Of a stretch of DNA of 64,000 nt, positions 23,854-32,835 are shown piece after piece; the first letter of the stretch is position 1; each line of letters begins with the position of its first letter. The DNA is from Tateyamaria sp. Alg231-49 (GTDB lineage Bacteria > Pseudomonadota > Alphaproteobacteria > Rhodobacterales > Rhodobacteraceae): the NCBI RefSeq assembly GCF_900143535.1, contig NZ_FRFA01000008.1, positions 124,001 to 188,000 on the forward strand. The letters run 5' to 3'. A model generated the notes under the pieces. The model made no database searches and had not been told where the DNA came from. It saw only the letters and a program-made list of their open reading frames with translations. The position numbers and the translations under genes are program-made.

Positions 23854-23876
23854 GGGCCGGCCTTGTTGACCGGCCC
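23854..23876. terminator. GC-rich hairpin between rhodanese and DsbA-fold genes
   Basis: GGGCCGG and CCGGCCC pair around a nine-base loop. No T-tract follows on either strand, so this is more likely a pause or mRNA-stabilising element than a full terminator. Confidence 0.4.
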
Positions 23877-23940
23877 TGCCCTTGCGATCGAACTCTCGGC
23901 GATCGATTGCTTGCCCTATTCGATATCAACCTCGAGCGTG

Positions 23941-24318
23941 TCAGACTTGCTCCATCGGACCACCTGCGTCCTTCCAAGCTGAGATACCGCCAACATTCGA
24001 CACATTTTTAAACCCCATTTCCACAAGGGTTTTACCGCTAAGCGCGGCCTGGCCACCGGCGCCGCAGACCAAAACGATGTCCGCATCTTTTTTTAGGGCC
24101 GGATTGTGGAGTTGGTGAGTGTCATCCGCCTTAAACTCGAGCATGCCACGTGCAACCAAAACAGCACCTGCAATGGTGCCAGTCTTCGCGACATCGGCGC
24201 TATCTCGGACATCAACAAAAACAGATTGTCCATCTGTGTGCTTCTTGATGCCATCTTCCGTTGAAATTCTGGGCACAGCGGCATTTGCTTCTTCTAGATA
24301 GTCGTTGGCTAATTTCAT
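23941..24318 (-). CDS. Rhodanese-like sulfurtransferase
   Basis: A 125-residue single-domain rhodanese. The catalytic loop is VCGAGGQAALSGKTL (from about residue 84), with the persulfide-forming cysteine at its start; DVRDSADV (36-43) is the substrate-side CH2A-like motif. There is no signal peptide. It lies 300 bp downstream of the two outer-membrane genes and the sulfatase, and may handle reduced sulfur in that module; this is inference from context. Confidence 0.85.
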   Translation of the reverse strand: MKLANDYLEEANAAVPRISTEDGIKKHTDGQSVFVDVRDSADVAKTGTIAGAVLVARGMLEFKADDTHQLHNPALKKDADIVLVCGAGGQAALSGKTLVEMGFKNVSNVGGISAWKDAGGPMEQV

Positions 24319-24635
24319 CTTCGTTTCTCCTGCGAAAGCCCGTCACACCGAGTTTCTAACTCGCTTGCGGAAATAGCAAGCACGCGATTTATCTGGTTCA
24401 ATTCTATGCAAATATGGAGCCCGTTTTTGGCTCGGAGCAGCCGTTCGCTGCTCTTGTGCTGCTGGCGGCTTTCGCCACTCGAACCGTAGAGCCAGAGCGG
24501 CCATCAAGACAATCTAGATGACTCTTGTTGCAGCTTGGGCGGCAACTGTGTCTCCAAACACAGGATACATTGTGTTGTCGGAAAAGACCGCAATTGCGCT
24601 ATCCTCTCTGCGACATGCTCTTGAGGTGTCCAGCG
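24319..24635. other. Gap between rhodanese and outer-membrane gene
   Basis: About 317 bp with short frames of poor composition only. The leader of the rhodanese gene shows AGGAGAAACGA just upstream of its ATG. Nothing else is recognised. Confidence 0.35.
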
Positions 24636-25445
24636 TTACTGGAATACGTATTTCACCCCAATGTAGGGTCCGTGTTGTTCAACATCATATCCAAAAGGGC
24701 CGCTTGCCAGTGTCGTGCTGTAATCGATGCTGAAGTATCTGTATCCAAACAGGATCGAGGTGTTGTCCCAAGGCTGATAATCAAATCCGACGTTTAGACC
24801 GACTTGTAAATCATTACCGCCAGCGCCAAATCCACCAAACTCGACTGAGGCCACTGTCGCCCATTCTTCATTCAATTCCCATTTGCCGCGCGCGCCAATG
24901 ACTGGTTCCCACCAACTATCATCTCCACCCAGAGTGGTTGTCGGACCAGGCGTTGCTATGTCCACTTCCTGTCGCAGTGAATTGTAGCGGGCGCCCGCCT
25001 GAACATCGACCGTGTATCGTTTCCCGCTGGCTCCATATGTTCCGTTCGCAACCCGATATGCTGCAAGTAGACCCAGCCACTTCTGGCGTACATTTACATC
25101 AACTGATCCGGCACCTGGACCTGGCAAGGACCCACCGGCGCTGATGGAATAGTAATTGGCATCAAAGATAAGCCCCCAGTTCCCCTTCCAGGCCTTAAAA
25201 CGTCCAGACGCTGCAAAATCAAGGTTCTCCAGAACCTCTCCAAGGTCCAAATCGACGGGGGCTGACACGCCGGAAACTGTTGTCGTACCGCGAGTTCGAA
25301 GTGGTGTGAAAGCGTAGAATGCACCTGTGTAACGCCATTCCGCATCACTTTGGTCCGGCCGTGTCATCGGATCCGCAGAAGACATGCCCGTCGAAAGGCA
25401 CGTTGACGAAAATACAATGGCGGCTACCGCGGGAAGATTCTTCAT
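24636..25445 (-). CDS. Outer-membrane beta-barrel protein
   Basis: A 269-residue exported protein. The start at 25445 has AAGGAAACTCC upstream and gives a proper signal peptide (MKNLPAVAAIVFSSTCLSTGMSSA). The mature part alternates strands and turns (WRYTGAFYAFTPLRTRGTTTV, YNSLRQEVDIATPG, FGYRYFSIDYSTTL) and ends GVKYVFQ, typical of an eight- to ten-strand barrel. It is downstream of a second barrel protein and the sulfatase. Substrate and role are unknown; passage of sulfated compounds is a guess. Confidence 0.75.
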   Translation of the reverse strand: MKNLPAVAAIVFSSTCLSTGMSSADPMTRPDQSDAEWRYTGAFYAFTPLRTRGTTTVSGVSAPVDLDLGEVLENLDFAASGRFKAWKGNWGLIFDANYYSISAGGSLPGPGAGSVDVNVRQKWLGLLAAYRVANGTYGASGKRYTVDVQAGARYNSLRQEVDIATPGPTTTLGGDDSWWEPVIGARGKWELNEEWATVASVEFGGFGAGGNDLQVGLNVGFDYQPWDNTSILFGYRYFSIDYSTTLASGPFGYDVEQHGPYIGVKYVFQ

Positions 25446-25579
25446 TTTGGAGTTTCCTTCAGATTGGTAGAGTAGCTGCGCGAACAAAGACAAAGTTCGC
25501 TGAAAGACTGGGCAGAATTTGTGATCTTCGGCTCTACGGCCGACATGTCTGTTTTCTCTGCCGCCAGACATGACATTCC

Positions 25580-26344
25580 TTAATAATTGAACCGCAAACC
25601 AAACCCGATCCCTTGGTCGTAGGTGCGATCACTTCCGATCCCGAGTAAGAGGTCTGCGTAGACAGCGATGCCCTCATTCACATTGTAACCGACTTGCAAT
25701 TCGGCGGACGCGGGCCAGCTGTCGTTCTCCCAATCAAAGGGAACTTTCAGGTCACCCTTTACCCACCAACTCTCGGCAAACGGTTGAATCGCGATGAGCC
25801 TGAGCGCTGTTTGACTGACATCTGTGGGACCATTGTAGCTCTCAAAGTGCTGAATTAGCGGCAGCAAGGTTAACCCGGTCGTTTTGTTGGAGAAGGCGGC
25901 CCCCACCAACGGAGCAAGTTGATCTGACTCCGTGCCGATACCTTTCGATGTGTCGCCCAGATCGATGATCCATTCCAGGCCCACAGCCGTTTTGACAGCC
26001 CACGTTTCGTTGAGATCGCGTGCCGATGGGAAGTAGATCAGCTTGGCATTGACCTTTTCCAATCCTTTTTCGCGCGCGCCAGTCACATCAGTTGAGTTGT
26101 AGTGGAGTTCGTATTTGAGCTTTAGATTGGGCCGCAGCATGTAAGAGCCATCAATGAAAGCGTCCTGTTTATCCGCGTCTCCAAGATCAAAATACTGATA
26201 CCGCAAATCGGTACTATTAACGGCCGCGAGAGGGTTTGATGCGTTTTCTTCCGAGTAAGCAGTCGTCGATGCAAAGCAAACGCAGCAGAAAGCGCCAAGG
26301 CCGCATAATTCTCTTGCTCCGGAAAAACTGGGATTCAGGTTCAC
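25580..26344 (-). CDS. Outer-membrane transporter-like barrel protein
   Basis: The start is taken as a GTG at 26344 with AGAAGG eight bases upstream, which gives a plausible signal peptide (residues 1-30, ending FASTTAYS). The 254-residue protein has strand patterns such as LRYQYFDLGDADKQDAFIDGSY and LKLKYELHYNS and ends GIGFGLRFNY, the usual aromatic C-terminus of outer-membrane barrels. It resembles small transporter-like barrels linked to catabolic clusters. It is 65 bp from the sulfatase end across a hairpin. Confidence 0.68.
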   Translation of the reverse strand: MNLNPSFSGARELCGLGAFCCVCFASTTAYSEENASNPLAAVNSTDLRYQYFDLGDADKQDAFIDGSYMLRPNLKLKYELHYNSTDVTGAREKGLEKVNAKLIYFPSARDLNETWAVKTAVGLEWIIDLGDTSKGIGTESDQLAPLVGAAFSNKTTGLTLLPLIQHFESYNGPTDVSQTALRLIAIQPFAESWWVKGDLKVPFDWENDSWPASAELQVGYNVNEGIAVYADLLLGIGSDRTYDQGIGFGLRFNY

Positions 26345-26416
26345 GTTCTCGGCCTTCTGGCTATGAGTTGACTTGATTGGGAAGGGCAACGCCCACAGTC
26401 ACTGTCATTCTGGTAG

Positions 26417-26444
26417 GTCCCGCCCCGAATGATCGGGGCGGGAC
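26417..26444. terminator. Intercistronic hairpin after sulfatase
   Basis: A perfect 12-bp stem (GTCCCGCCCCGA / TCGGGGCGGGAC) with an ATGA loop, directly after the sulfatase stop. No T-tract follows on the minus strand, so it probably stabilises the sulfatase message and lowers downstream expression. Confidence 0.6.
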
Positions 26445-26453
26445 TTGTGAGGA

Positions 26454-28097
26454 TTACTGCCAGCTTGCGAAGACTTCGCGTGCCAGTTCGCTTTCAGGAC
26501 GCAGGTTTTCGATGCCTTCGTAAGGTACGCCCTTGCCCAAAGGCAGGTGTGGATACTTGCCGATGGTTTTCGCGTGCCGTTTGATCATGTCCTGGAAGGA
26601 TGCGCCCGCCCAGAGTGCTATTCCGATCTGCGAGCTTTCCTCGCGGGGGTCACGCAACACGTTGAAGGTTTCCGCTGCAGCGCCCGGCAGTCCCGGAGGT
26701 GGCAGGTGCATTTTGAACTCCTGCTTTACGACAGAGCGCAAAACCGGGCCTTCATACACATAGACATAATCACGGCGCGAGTTGCCTTCGCCTTCCAGCA
26801 ACAGCGCTGTCTGGTCGACGCCATCGATAACCCGGTCACGCGGGATGAAATCGGTGGCGTTGCCGAGGCGTGCGAATGTCGTAAACAAATCGGACACGTG
26901 CACGATGTCGCCTGCAGCGCTTCCTGCTTCGATGACACCGGGCCAGCGGACGAATGCGTCAGTTCTTACGCCACCTTCAAGGTGTTGTGTTTTGCCGCCA
27001 CGGTAGATCAACTCCATGAACCCCGATTGGGCCGGAGAGTAGTAGTTGAAGATACCGTTGTCCGCCATCAGCATGACGATGGTGTTGTCCTCGATGCCCA
27101 GCTTTTCGACCTCGTCGAACAAGTCACCCAGCCAGACGTCGAGAAGCTCCAGCTTTTCAGCCATGTAGCCACCGTTGCGCGATGTTTGCTGTTCTTGATC
27201 GTACACAAAGTTCAACGGGTAAAGCGGCCAGTACTGCAGGAAGAAAGGTTCTTCTTCTCCGGCCAGTTTGTTCAACTGTTCAATCGCCTGACTCTGGTAC
27301 CGCTCATTCATGTCGCGGTATTTGGCTTGTGTCCAAACTTCGCCCGGCTCCATATCCACTTCACGGGCCAAACCGCCCGCTTCAGCTTCCAGACCTGTGA
27401 CGAGACCGTAGGGTTTGAAACGTTGGTCAATCGCGAATGGGTTGGTCTGCCCAGAGGGGTCGAGGCCGACCATATTGTTGGCTTCCATCGCCTCGCGGGT
27501 CATCAAAGACAGTTGGACCTGCTGATGCGTCGGGAAAGCCGCCCAGTCAAAACCTTGGTTGTGGGGATAGGATTGCTCGATATCACCCTGATGCCATTTC
27601 CCCACGTGCGCCGTGTTGTAACCTGCCTGCTTGAGAACCTCGGCAATTGTCACCTCTTCGGCAGACAAACCCTCGCCAACCAACGCAACCTTTACTTCTT
27701 CCACTCCCGCACGCACGGGGTGGCGCCCTGTCAACATGGCGGTCCGGGTGGGTGTGCAGGATGGCTCGGTGTACATCCGCATCAGTGACATACCTTCAGC
27801 GGCAAGATCATTGATGTTGGGCGTGTCAATCCCGGTGACATAGTTCATCGACCGATTGCCGAGCATCCCAAAGCTCACATCGTCAATCAGAACATAGAGG
27901 ATGTTTGGCGCACCGCCCTTTTCTTCTCGGATTTCGGCGAGACGGGCGTCAATCTCAACGTCTTGTGCGTCCCATTGTTCGCCAAACTGAGCGCGAAGAA
28001 AATTGAACTCTCCGTCGTGTATGATCGGGGCGTCCTGTGCAAGCGCCGACCCGACGCTCAATAGAAGAGCCGGCAGCGTATACTTGAGTGGTTTCAT
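26454..28097 (-). CDS. Exported arylsulfatase-family sulfatase
   Basis: A 547-residue sulfatase with signal peptide MKPLKYTLPALLLSVGSALAQ. The N-terminal metal site is YVLIDDVSFG (68-77, D72 and D73). The formylglycine motif C114-T-P-T-R118 lies in EPSCTPTRTAMLTGRHP, and HVGKWHQGD and ADNGIFN are further family blocks. It cleaves sulfate esters; the natural substrate cannot be read. Cys-type sulfatases need a formylglycine-generating enzyme, which is not in this window. It appears to be the first gene of a module with two outer-membrane barrels and, more distantly, the rhodanese gene. Confidence 0.9.
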   Translation of the reverse strand: MKPLKYTLPALLLSVGSALAQDAPIIHDGEFNFLRAQFGEQWDAQDVEIDARLAEIREEKGGAPNILYVLIDDVSFGMLGNRSMNYVTGIDTPNINDLAAEGMSLMRMYTEPSCTPTRTAMLTGRHPVRAGVEEVKVALVGEGLSAEEVTIAEVLKQAGYNTAHVGKWHQGDIEQSYPHNQGFDWAAFPTHQQVQLSLMTREAMEANNMVGLDPSGQTNPFAIDQRFKPYGLVTGLEAEAGGLAREVDMEPGEVWTQAKYRDMNERYQSQAIEQLNKLAGEEEPFFLQYWPLYPLNFVYDQEQQTSRNGGYMAEKLELLDVWLGDLFDEVEKLGIEDNTIVMLMADNGIFNYYSPAQSGFMELIYRGGKTQHLEGGVRTDAFVRWPGVIEAGSAAGDIVHVSDLFTTFARLGNATDFIPRDRVIDGVDQTALLLEGEGNSRRDYVYVYEGPVLRSVVKQEFKMHLPPPGLPGAAAETFNVLRDPREESSQIGIALWAGASFQDMIKRHAKTIGKYPHLPLGKGVPYEGIENLRPESELAREVFASWQ

Positions 28098-28117
28098 TGG
28101 TGGTCTCTCTCTTTGCT

Positions 28118-28405
28118 TCAGTTACTATTTTCGGCGCGCTCTAAGGCGGATTTGATCTCTTGTTTTAGATCGGTGAGGCTTTCGACTATTTCCGCCATGT
28201 CCCTCGAACCTTCTGACGCTGACGCAATGCGAGTAAGCTCAACGAAATCTGAGCAAATCTCGTCAAATTCACTATCTGAGTGGCGCAAAGCTCGCATTGG
28301 AGCTTGCTGACCAGGGAACGCGGCTGTCAGAATCGTGACTTCATTTGATCGTTCCAATTGGGGGCCTCTTGCTTCCAAGCACTCATCCGTATGGTGGCCT
28401 GACAT
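28118..28405 (-). CDS. Small acidic helical protein
   Basis: A 95-residue frame upstream of the sulfatase, 20 bp from its start. The second half (SDSEFDEICSDFVELTRIASASEGSRDMAEIVESLTDLKQEIKSALERAEN) has a believable acidic helical composition, while the first 30 residues are less convincing. The N-terminus lies opposite the leader of the regulator gene. Function unknown; it could be a small partner in the sulfatase operon. Confidence 0.45.
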   Translation of the reverse strand: MSGHHTDECLEARGPQLERSNEVTILTAAFPGQQAPMRALRHSDSEFDEICSDFVELTRIASASEGSRDMAEIVESLTDLKQEIKSALERAENSN

Positions 28406-28494
28406 GTGAGGAATTGAAACGTTTGACGGCGTATGCTACGGTAGCACAGTCATTATTACATAATAATAACAGCAACTTATTCGAGGTCGAGACA

Positions 28495-29811
28495 TTGGAG
28501 GCTGATAGTGGAATTCATGGCCTTGCCGAGCAAGACATTCGTACAGCGCTGGCTCGAATAAGCTCTTGGGACGGGTTGGCCCGCTCAGAACGCCTCCGTA
28601 GCTTTCTGGAATATCTTGTCGAAGAAACGCTTGCTGGGCGCGGCTCCGACATCAAAGCAAAGACCATTGGAATGGATGCCTACGGCTACACTGTCGACGA
28701 GCTGGAGAGCCGGGAAGGCATTGTACGTGTTGATGCTGGACGCCTGCGCCGCAAGCTTGAAGACTACTATGGCGACGTTGGGAAAGAAGACGCGGTCCGG
28801 CTTTCCCTTCCTAAAGGTGGATACACGCCAACGTTTGAACGGATCGCCCAAACTGTCGCCAGAACACCTGATGAAGTCGGGCAACCAAGACGTTCAAATT
28901 TCAAGCTGTGGTTCGCGGGAGCAGTAGTTGTCGCTGCCATCATTGTTGGGTCTGGAATTCTTCTGGTGCAAAACAATAGCCAGAGTGTTGGAACCCGTCT
29001 GGACGAACGTACAGCAATATTTGACGTTGCACCCACTCGTTTGCGTTCGATCAACCTTGCGGAAATCGGGCGTGATCTCATTTTCCCCGCATTGGGGCCT
29101 GGCCAGCTCGAAACAGCAGCGGTTACCTTTGCAGAAGCAATAAAAACCGATGACACGTTTTTTGGGGGTTACGCGGGAACAGCACAGGTACAGGCAACAG
29201 TATCATTGCTCGAACCCAACCAAGAACTCGCGTTTCAGGCGCTTGAGCGTGCAGACACAAACGCTGCGAAAGCCTTAGAACTCGCTCCCGAAGACGCTTG
29301 GAGCCAGTCGGCCATGGCTTGGGTCGATTTTGCGAAAGGGAATGTGGAAGACGCGACACGGAAATCAGCACTCGCCGTTCGGTTGAAGCCTGATGATCCC
29401 CATATTGCAGAGTTTGATTCTTTGATTTCGCTCTATGCAGGGGATTTTGAGCGCGTAATCGAAGTAAGTGAACGGATCGAACCGTCAACAACCGGGGAAA
29501 CGGGTTTTGTTTTTCGAAATGCGATTGGGTCCGCCCGCTATCACCTTGGCGACTACTCCGGCACAATCGCTGCATTTGAGCAAGCAATCGCATCTGGCGC
29601 TCCAATCGGCCCCCCAACTTTGGCATATTTGATGGCAGCAAACGAAAAACTGGGGCGGCATGATCGCGCGCAGAAACTTGCTGCTCAGTACACTGATGCA
29701 TGGCCAAATGCGCGAATTGACTTGGTTTTGCGCCGGTTGTTTGTGGACACCACGCATGCCGAGGACTTAGTAAGCGCAATGCTCAGGGCAGGTTGGACTC
29801 CGAATATCTAG
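28495..29811 (+). CDS. Membrane-anchored winged-helix regulator with TPR-like C-terminus
   Basis: No in-frame ATG exists before the conserved N-terminus. A TTG at 28495, with GAGG eight bases before it, is the best start and gives 438 residues. The N-terminal domain (FLEYLVEETLAGRGSDIKAKTIGMDAYG, then EGIVRVDAGRLRRKLEDYY) is the DNA-binding type seen in adenylate-cyclase-like TPR regulators. One membrane segment follows (FAGAVVVAAIIVGSGILLV) and then TPR-like helical repeats. A CadC-like design, sensing outside or at the membrane and binding DNA inside, is implied. It is divergent from the sulfatase module and probably regulates it. Confidence 0.75.
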   Translation: MEADSGIHGLAEQDIRTALARISSWDGLARSERLRSFLEYLVEETLAGRGSDIKAKTIGMDAYGYTVDELESREGIVRVDAGRLRRKLEDYYGDVGKEDAVRLSLPKGGYTPTFERIAQTVARTPDEVGQPRRSNFKLWFAGAVVVAAIIVGSGILLVQNNSQSVGTRLDERTAIFDVAPTRLRSINLAEIGRDLIFPALGPGQLETAAVTFAEAIKTDDTFFGGYAGTAQVQATVSLLEPNQELAFQALERADTNAAKALELAPEDAWSQSAMAWVDFAKGNVEDATRKSALAVRLKPDDPHIAEFDSLISLYAGDFERVIEVSERIEPSTTGETGFVFRNAIGSARYHLGDYSGTIAAFEQAIASGAPIGPPTLAYLMAANEKLGRHDRAQKLAAQYTDAWPNARIDLVLRRLFVDTTHAEDLVSAMLRAGWTPNI

Positions 29812-29942
29812 GTCATGCCGAACCTGAACACTTTTTGCGCCAATCGGGATCCGCTGAACTTACAGCTTTGCGGGTACTTTGGAACAGATATTCAAATCAA
29901 AATGCCTAGACGACAGTTTTTACAGTGTCAGAGCAAATCCCG

Positions 29943-30965
29943 TCAAAACTGGTCAGAGTAGCCAAACAGCGCCGGCTGCCCACCAGTGTGCCAAAACAAA
30001 ACACGCCGTCCACAGAGCGCATCGGCCTCCGCCAGCTTGATCAATCCCGCCATCACCTTGCCAGTATATACGGGATCCAAAAACAGGCCTTCTGTGCGCG
30101 CCGTCCGTTCAATAGCCGCGCGCGTGTCGACCGTCATCTGCCCATATCCGGGCCCAAGTGCGGCATCCGTGACGGACACGTCTTGGGGCGCTACAACCTG
30201 ACCATCTAGGCCCAAAAGGGCTGCTGTATCTGCAATGCGTTGAGTGACACGCAAGGTCTGCAGTGTCGCATTGCGACGGACGCAGACACCGCGAACAGGA
30301 GTTGTATCTCCAGCCAAGCGAAGACCCAGCAACAGGCCAGCATGGGTCAGCGCACTTCCCGACGCGACAACGATTTCATCTACGCCGCCAATCGCCTCTA
30401 TTTGTGGCAAGACTTCCAATGCTGCTCGAACATATCCAAGGGCCCCGAGCGGTTCGCTGTCCGCACCTAGCGGAATGACATAAGGTCTTTGCCCTGCGTC
30501 GCGCAAGCTATCGGCGATACGCCGGATTGCGGCGTCAGCCCCGGTTTCGTCTTCGCCGTCGGGGTACGAATGGAGCGTCGCGCCAAGCAACCTGTCCAGC
30601 AATACGTTTCCGTTCGTGCGATGCAGGTCGGAGATTTCAGGGACACGTTCTTCCAGCTGTATGTGGCAACGTATCCCAAGTTTGCATCCCATCGCAGCTG
30701 CGGTGCGCACGAAATTGGACTGCACAGCTCCGGTAATGAGAAGGACATCAGACTGGACGTCTTGAGCAGCGCCCAAATAGTACTCCAATTGACGCACCTT
30801 GTTGCCGCCAAAGCCTATGCCTGTGCAATCATCACGCTTGACGAAAAGTGACAGACCTAACTCTTGCCCGAGGTTTGGCATGGCCTCGACCCGGGTGGGC
30901 AGATGCCCGATTGCAGCCCGTGAAAATCGTTCAAGAGCCGTCAAATATTGGCCGCGATCTTTCAT
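29943..30965 (-). CDS. D-cysteine desulfhydrase / cysteate-lyase family PLP enzyme
   Basis: A 340-residue fold-type II PLP enzyme. The lysine for the Schiff base is in GFGGNKVRQLEYY; LFVKRDDCTGIGFGG, ITGAVQSNFVRTAAAMG and LFWHTGGQPALFGY are family blocks. Relatives are D-cysteine desulfhydrase, ACC deaminase and, in roseobacters, the cysteate sulfo-lyase CuyA; sequence alone does not choose between them. The start at 30965 begins the conserved part; an earlier ATG 15 codons upstream is possible. It stands alone between two unrelated genes. Confidence 0.82.
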   Translation of the reverse strand: MKDRGQYLTALERFSRAAIGHLPTRVEAMPNLGQELGLSLFVKRDDCTGIGFGGNKVRQLEYYLGAAQDVQSDVLLITGAVQSNFVRTAAAMGCKLGIRCHIQLEERVPEISDLHRTNGNVLLDRLLGATLHSYPDGEDETGADAAIRRIADSLRDAGQRPYVIPLGADSEPLGALGYVRAALEVLPQIEAIGGVDEIVVASGSALTHAGLLLGLRLAGDTTPVRGVCVRRNATLQTLRVTQRIADTAALLGLDGQVVAPQDVSVTDAALGPGYGQMTVDTRAAIERTARTEGLFLDPVYTGKVMAGLIKLAEADALCGRRVLFWHTGGQPALFGYSDQF

Positions 30966-31347
30966 TTCTAACTTGTGCTCAAAGGGCGATCTTGTCGGGC
31001 AACCTATCATAGAGTCCCAACAAGGACAGTAGTCGCTTGGGCAGGCTCATCTTTGGCAACTGCTTTTGCAAAGCGGTACGGGAAATAATTGCAGGGTTCG
31101 CTTTTTTGGCCTCAAAGCGATCGTTCACTGCGCGCTGCCCCAATGATAGTCTTGCGACCAAACCTGCCGGACACCACACGCAGCCAGCCGACGGTTAACA
31201 GCGAAAAGTTGACAGTCATCCAGCTTGGGGTTTTCAAGTTCGACATTGGTTCAGTTGTCGTGAACCGCCCAGCCGCCGCAGTCCGGAAATTGACGCCATG
31301 GACGGCGACAGAGAGTCCGAAGCCAATTCCGGCTCGCGGTCAAAGCA
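30966..31347. other. Gap, no gene seen
   Basis: About 380 bp between the PLP enzyme start and the VOC gene end. Open frames here are Arg/Pro-rich and unconvincing. No hairpin or repeat stood out. Confidence 0.35.
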
Positions 31348-31845
31348 CTAGGTGTACGCCCCTGAAGAATAGGTCAACTCATAGGAGTGGCTGTATAGCT
31401 CGAACACTATTCCAAAAGGATCCTCAACATACACCATGCGATATGGTTTTTCGTTTGGGTAGTAGTATCGGATCGGCATTCTCTGCTTTCCGCCAGCGCT
31501 TACAATTTTCTCGACGAGCCCCTCGACATCTGGGTCTTGAATACAGAAGTGGAACGTCCCGTTTCGGCGGAAATCAATGTTGTCCTCTGGCGCGTAATTC
31601 CCATCGAATTCAAAGATTTCAATGCCAACTCTGTCAGCCGTTGCAAGGTGAGCGATGCGAATTTTCTTCCAGTCGGGGCCAAAAACATCCGAACACATCA
31701 TGCCGATGTCACTATCATCCTCAACAACATCAGTGGGCGGCATAATGACATAAAAACCAAGCACCTCAGAGTAGAATTTCACGGCTGCATCGACGTCTGG
31801 CACGGAAAGACCGATATGCGAAAACGTTCTGGGGTATTGTTGCAT
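31348..31845 (-). CDS. VOC-family (glyoxalase-fold) protein
   Basis: A 165-residue protein with two glyoxalase-type modules: FSHIGLSVPDVDAAVKFYSEVLGF at 8-31 and NGTFHFCIQDPDVEGLVEKI at about 92-111, then VYVEDPFGIVFELYS. Possible metal ligands are H10, H96 and E159. The family includes dioxygenases, lyases and isomerases. The start at 31845 begins the conserved fold; the 16 codons upstream look non-native. No neighbour suggests a pathway. Confidence 0.8.
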   Translation of the reverse strand: MQQYPRTFSHIGLSVPDVDAAVKFYSEVLGFYVIMPPTDVVEDDSDIGMMCSDVFGPDWKKIRIAHLATADRVGIEIFEFDGNYAPEDNIDFRRNGTFHFCIQDPDVEGLVEKIVSAGGKQRMPIRYYYPNEKPYRMVYVEDPFGIVFELYSHSYELTYSSGAYT

Positions 31846-32202
31846 GGAGGCTCCATTTGGTGGTGGTTCAGCGATGCTACTCTGAGCCTTCAAGGCACGT
31901 CAAATTCTCCCCGAAGAAATGGCCGTGGATTGATCCGTGGCGAACATCCGGTTCTCTTCGACCTTTCTGAATGCTGGATGAGCAGTGGTGGCGAATTTTG
32001 CTCTTGCAGCGAAATTCCGGAAACTTGGCAAAGCGCCAGTTCGTACCAACCGCAGCGAATGACGGTCACGAGCCCATCTTCCCGATGCTGCGACTGTCGC
32101 GAACTGACAGTTTGTTGTTAGAGCGGACCTGAGCGGCGATTTCACCTAAGTTCAGAAAACAATGCTGTGCCTTAGGAACTGGAGACAACCTTTGGGATGT
32201 CG
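31846..32202. other. Gap, no gene seen
   Basis: About 357 bp. A minus-strand frame at 31900-32145 has Arg/Ala/Thr-rich composition and no ribosome site and was not accepted. Nothing else is recognised. Confidence 0.35.
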
Positions 32203-32358
32203 CTAGGCCGCCCGGCGATGTATTTCTCTCAATAACTCTTCTGACGTTTTGTAGGTCGGCGCTAGCGATCCATCAGAAACTGATGTTCCAACCGGAAACG
32301 CCGCTTGGAGCTCGTAGATTTCAAGTATTTGTTTGGAGGTTTTGTATTCTGGTTTCAT
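32203..32358 (-). CDS. Small 51-residue conserved-looking protein
   Basis: The ATG at 32358 has an excellent GAGGAG box upstream. The protein contains an internal near-repeat: YKTSKQILEIYELQAA near the start and YKTSEELLREIHRRAA at the end, separated by FPVGTSVSDGSLAPT. The two KTSxxxL segments look like related helices. No family is recognised. Confidence 0.6.
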   Translation of the reverse strand: MKPEYKTSKQILEIYELQAAFPVGTSVSDGSLAPTYKTSEELLREIHRRAA

Positions 32359-32835
32359 ATCAGGGCTCCTCAGCTTGATTGGCAGTCGAGGCGCGGGCAG
32401 CAAACGTCTGGGGGAGTTGCTATCGCCGCGCCTCGTGACCAGACGGACCCCCCACCCAAAAAAGAAACCATTAAACCAGTCCGTCCGATCACTTCAGATA
32501 TGAGGGCGATTTGCCTGGTAAACTTTTGAAGGTCAGCCAAGTTCTTTGGACATCCCGCCAACTATTGTTGCGCAGCATGCAATTGCCCATTCAGCATCCC
32601 GCAGTCGGCACGACCGTTGTCCGCATAAGTGTCATTGGCGCGCCCTGCGCCAAGGTCGGCTCAGAACCGTTTGTGACAGTTGATCCAAACCAAGCTCTGT
32701 CATACGGTGTTGTCCATGTCAGAGTTTCCGCATCATGTCGTCTTAGAACGTCACGGCGCCCATCGTCGAAAGCGTTTTGCCGGATAGCCAGCGTCGCAAC
32801 CACGCCACCCTGCACACGACGTTTGGAGACTTTAG
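32359..32835. other. Gap before the 2OG oxygenase
   Basis: About 477 bp. A plus-strand frame (from 32511) and a minus-strand frame (from 32815) exist over the same bases but neither has convincing composition or a ribosome site. A decayed gene cannot be excluded. Confidence 0.3.

Noticed and set aside
26547-27788. Plus-strand frame of 413 codons
   Set aside because: Antisense to the sulfatase, whose catalytic motifs are intact on the minus strand.
31900-32145. Minus-strand 81-codon frame upstream of the VOC gene
   Set aside because: Biased composition, no ribosome site and no domain.
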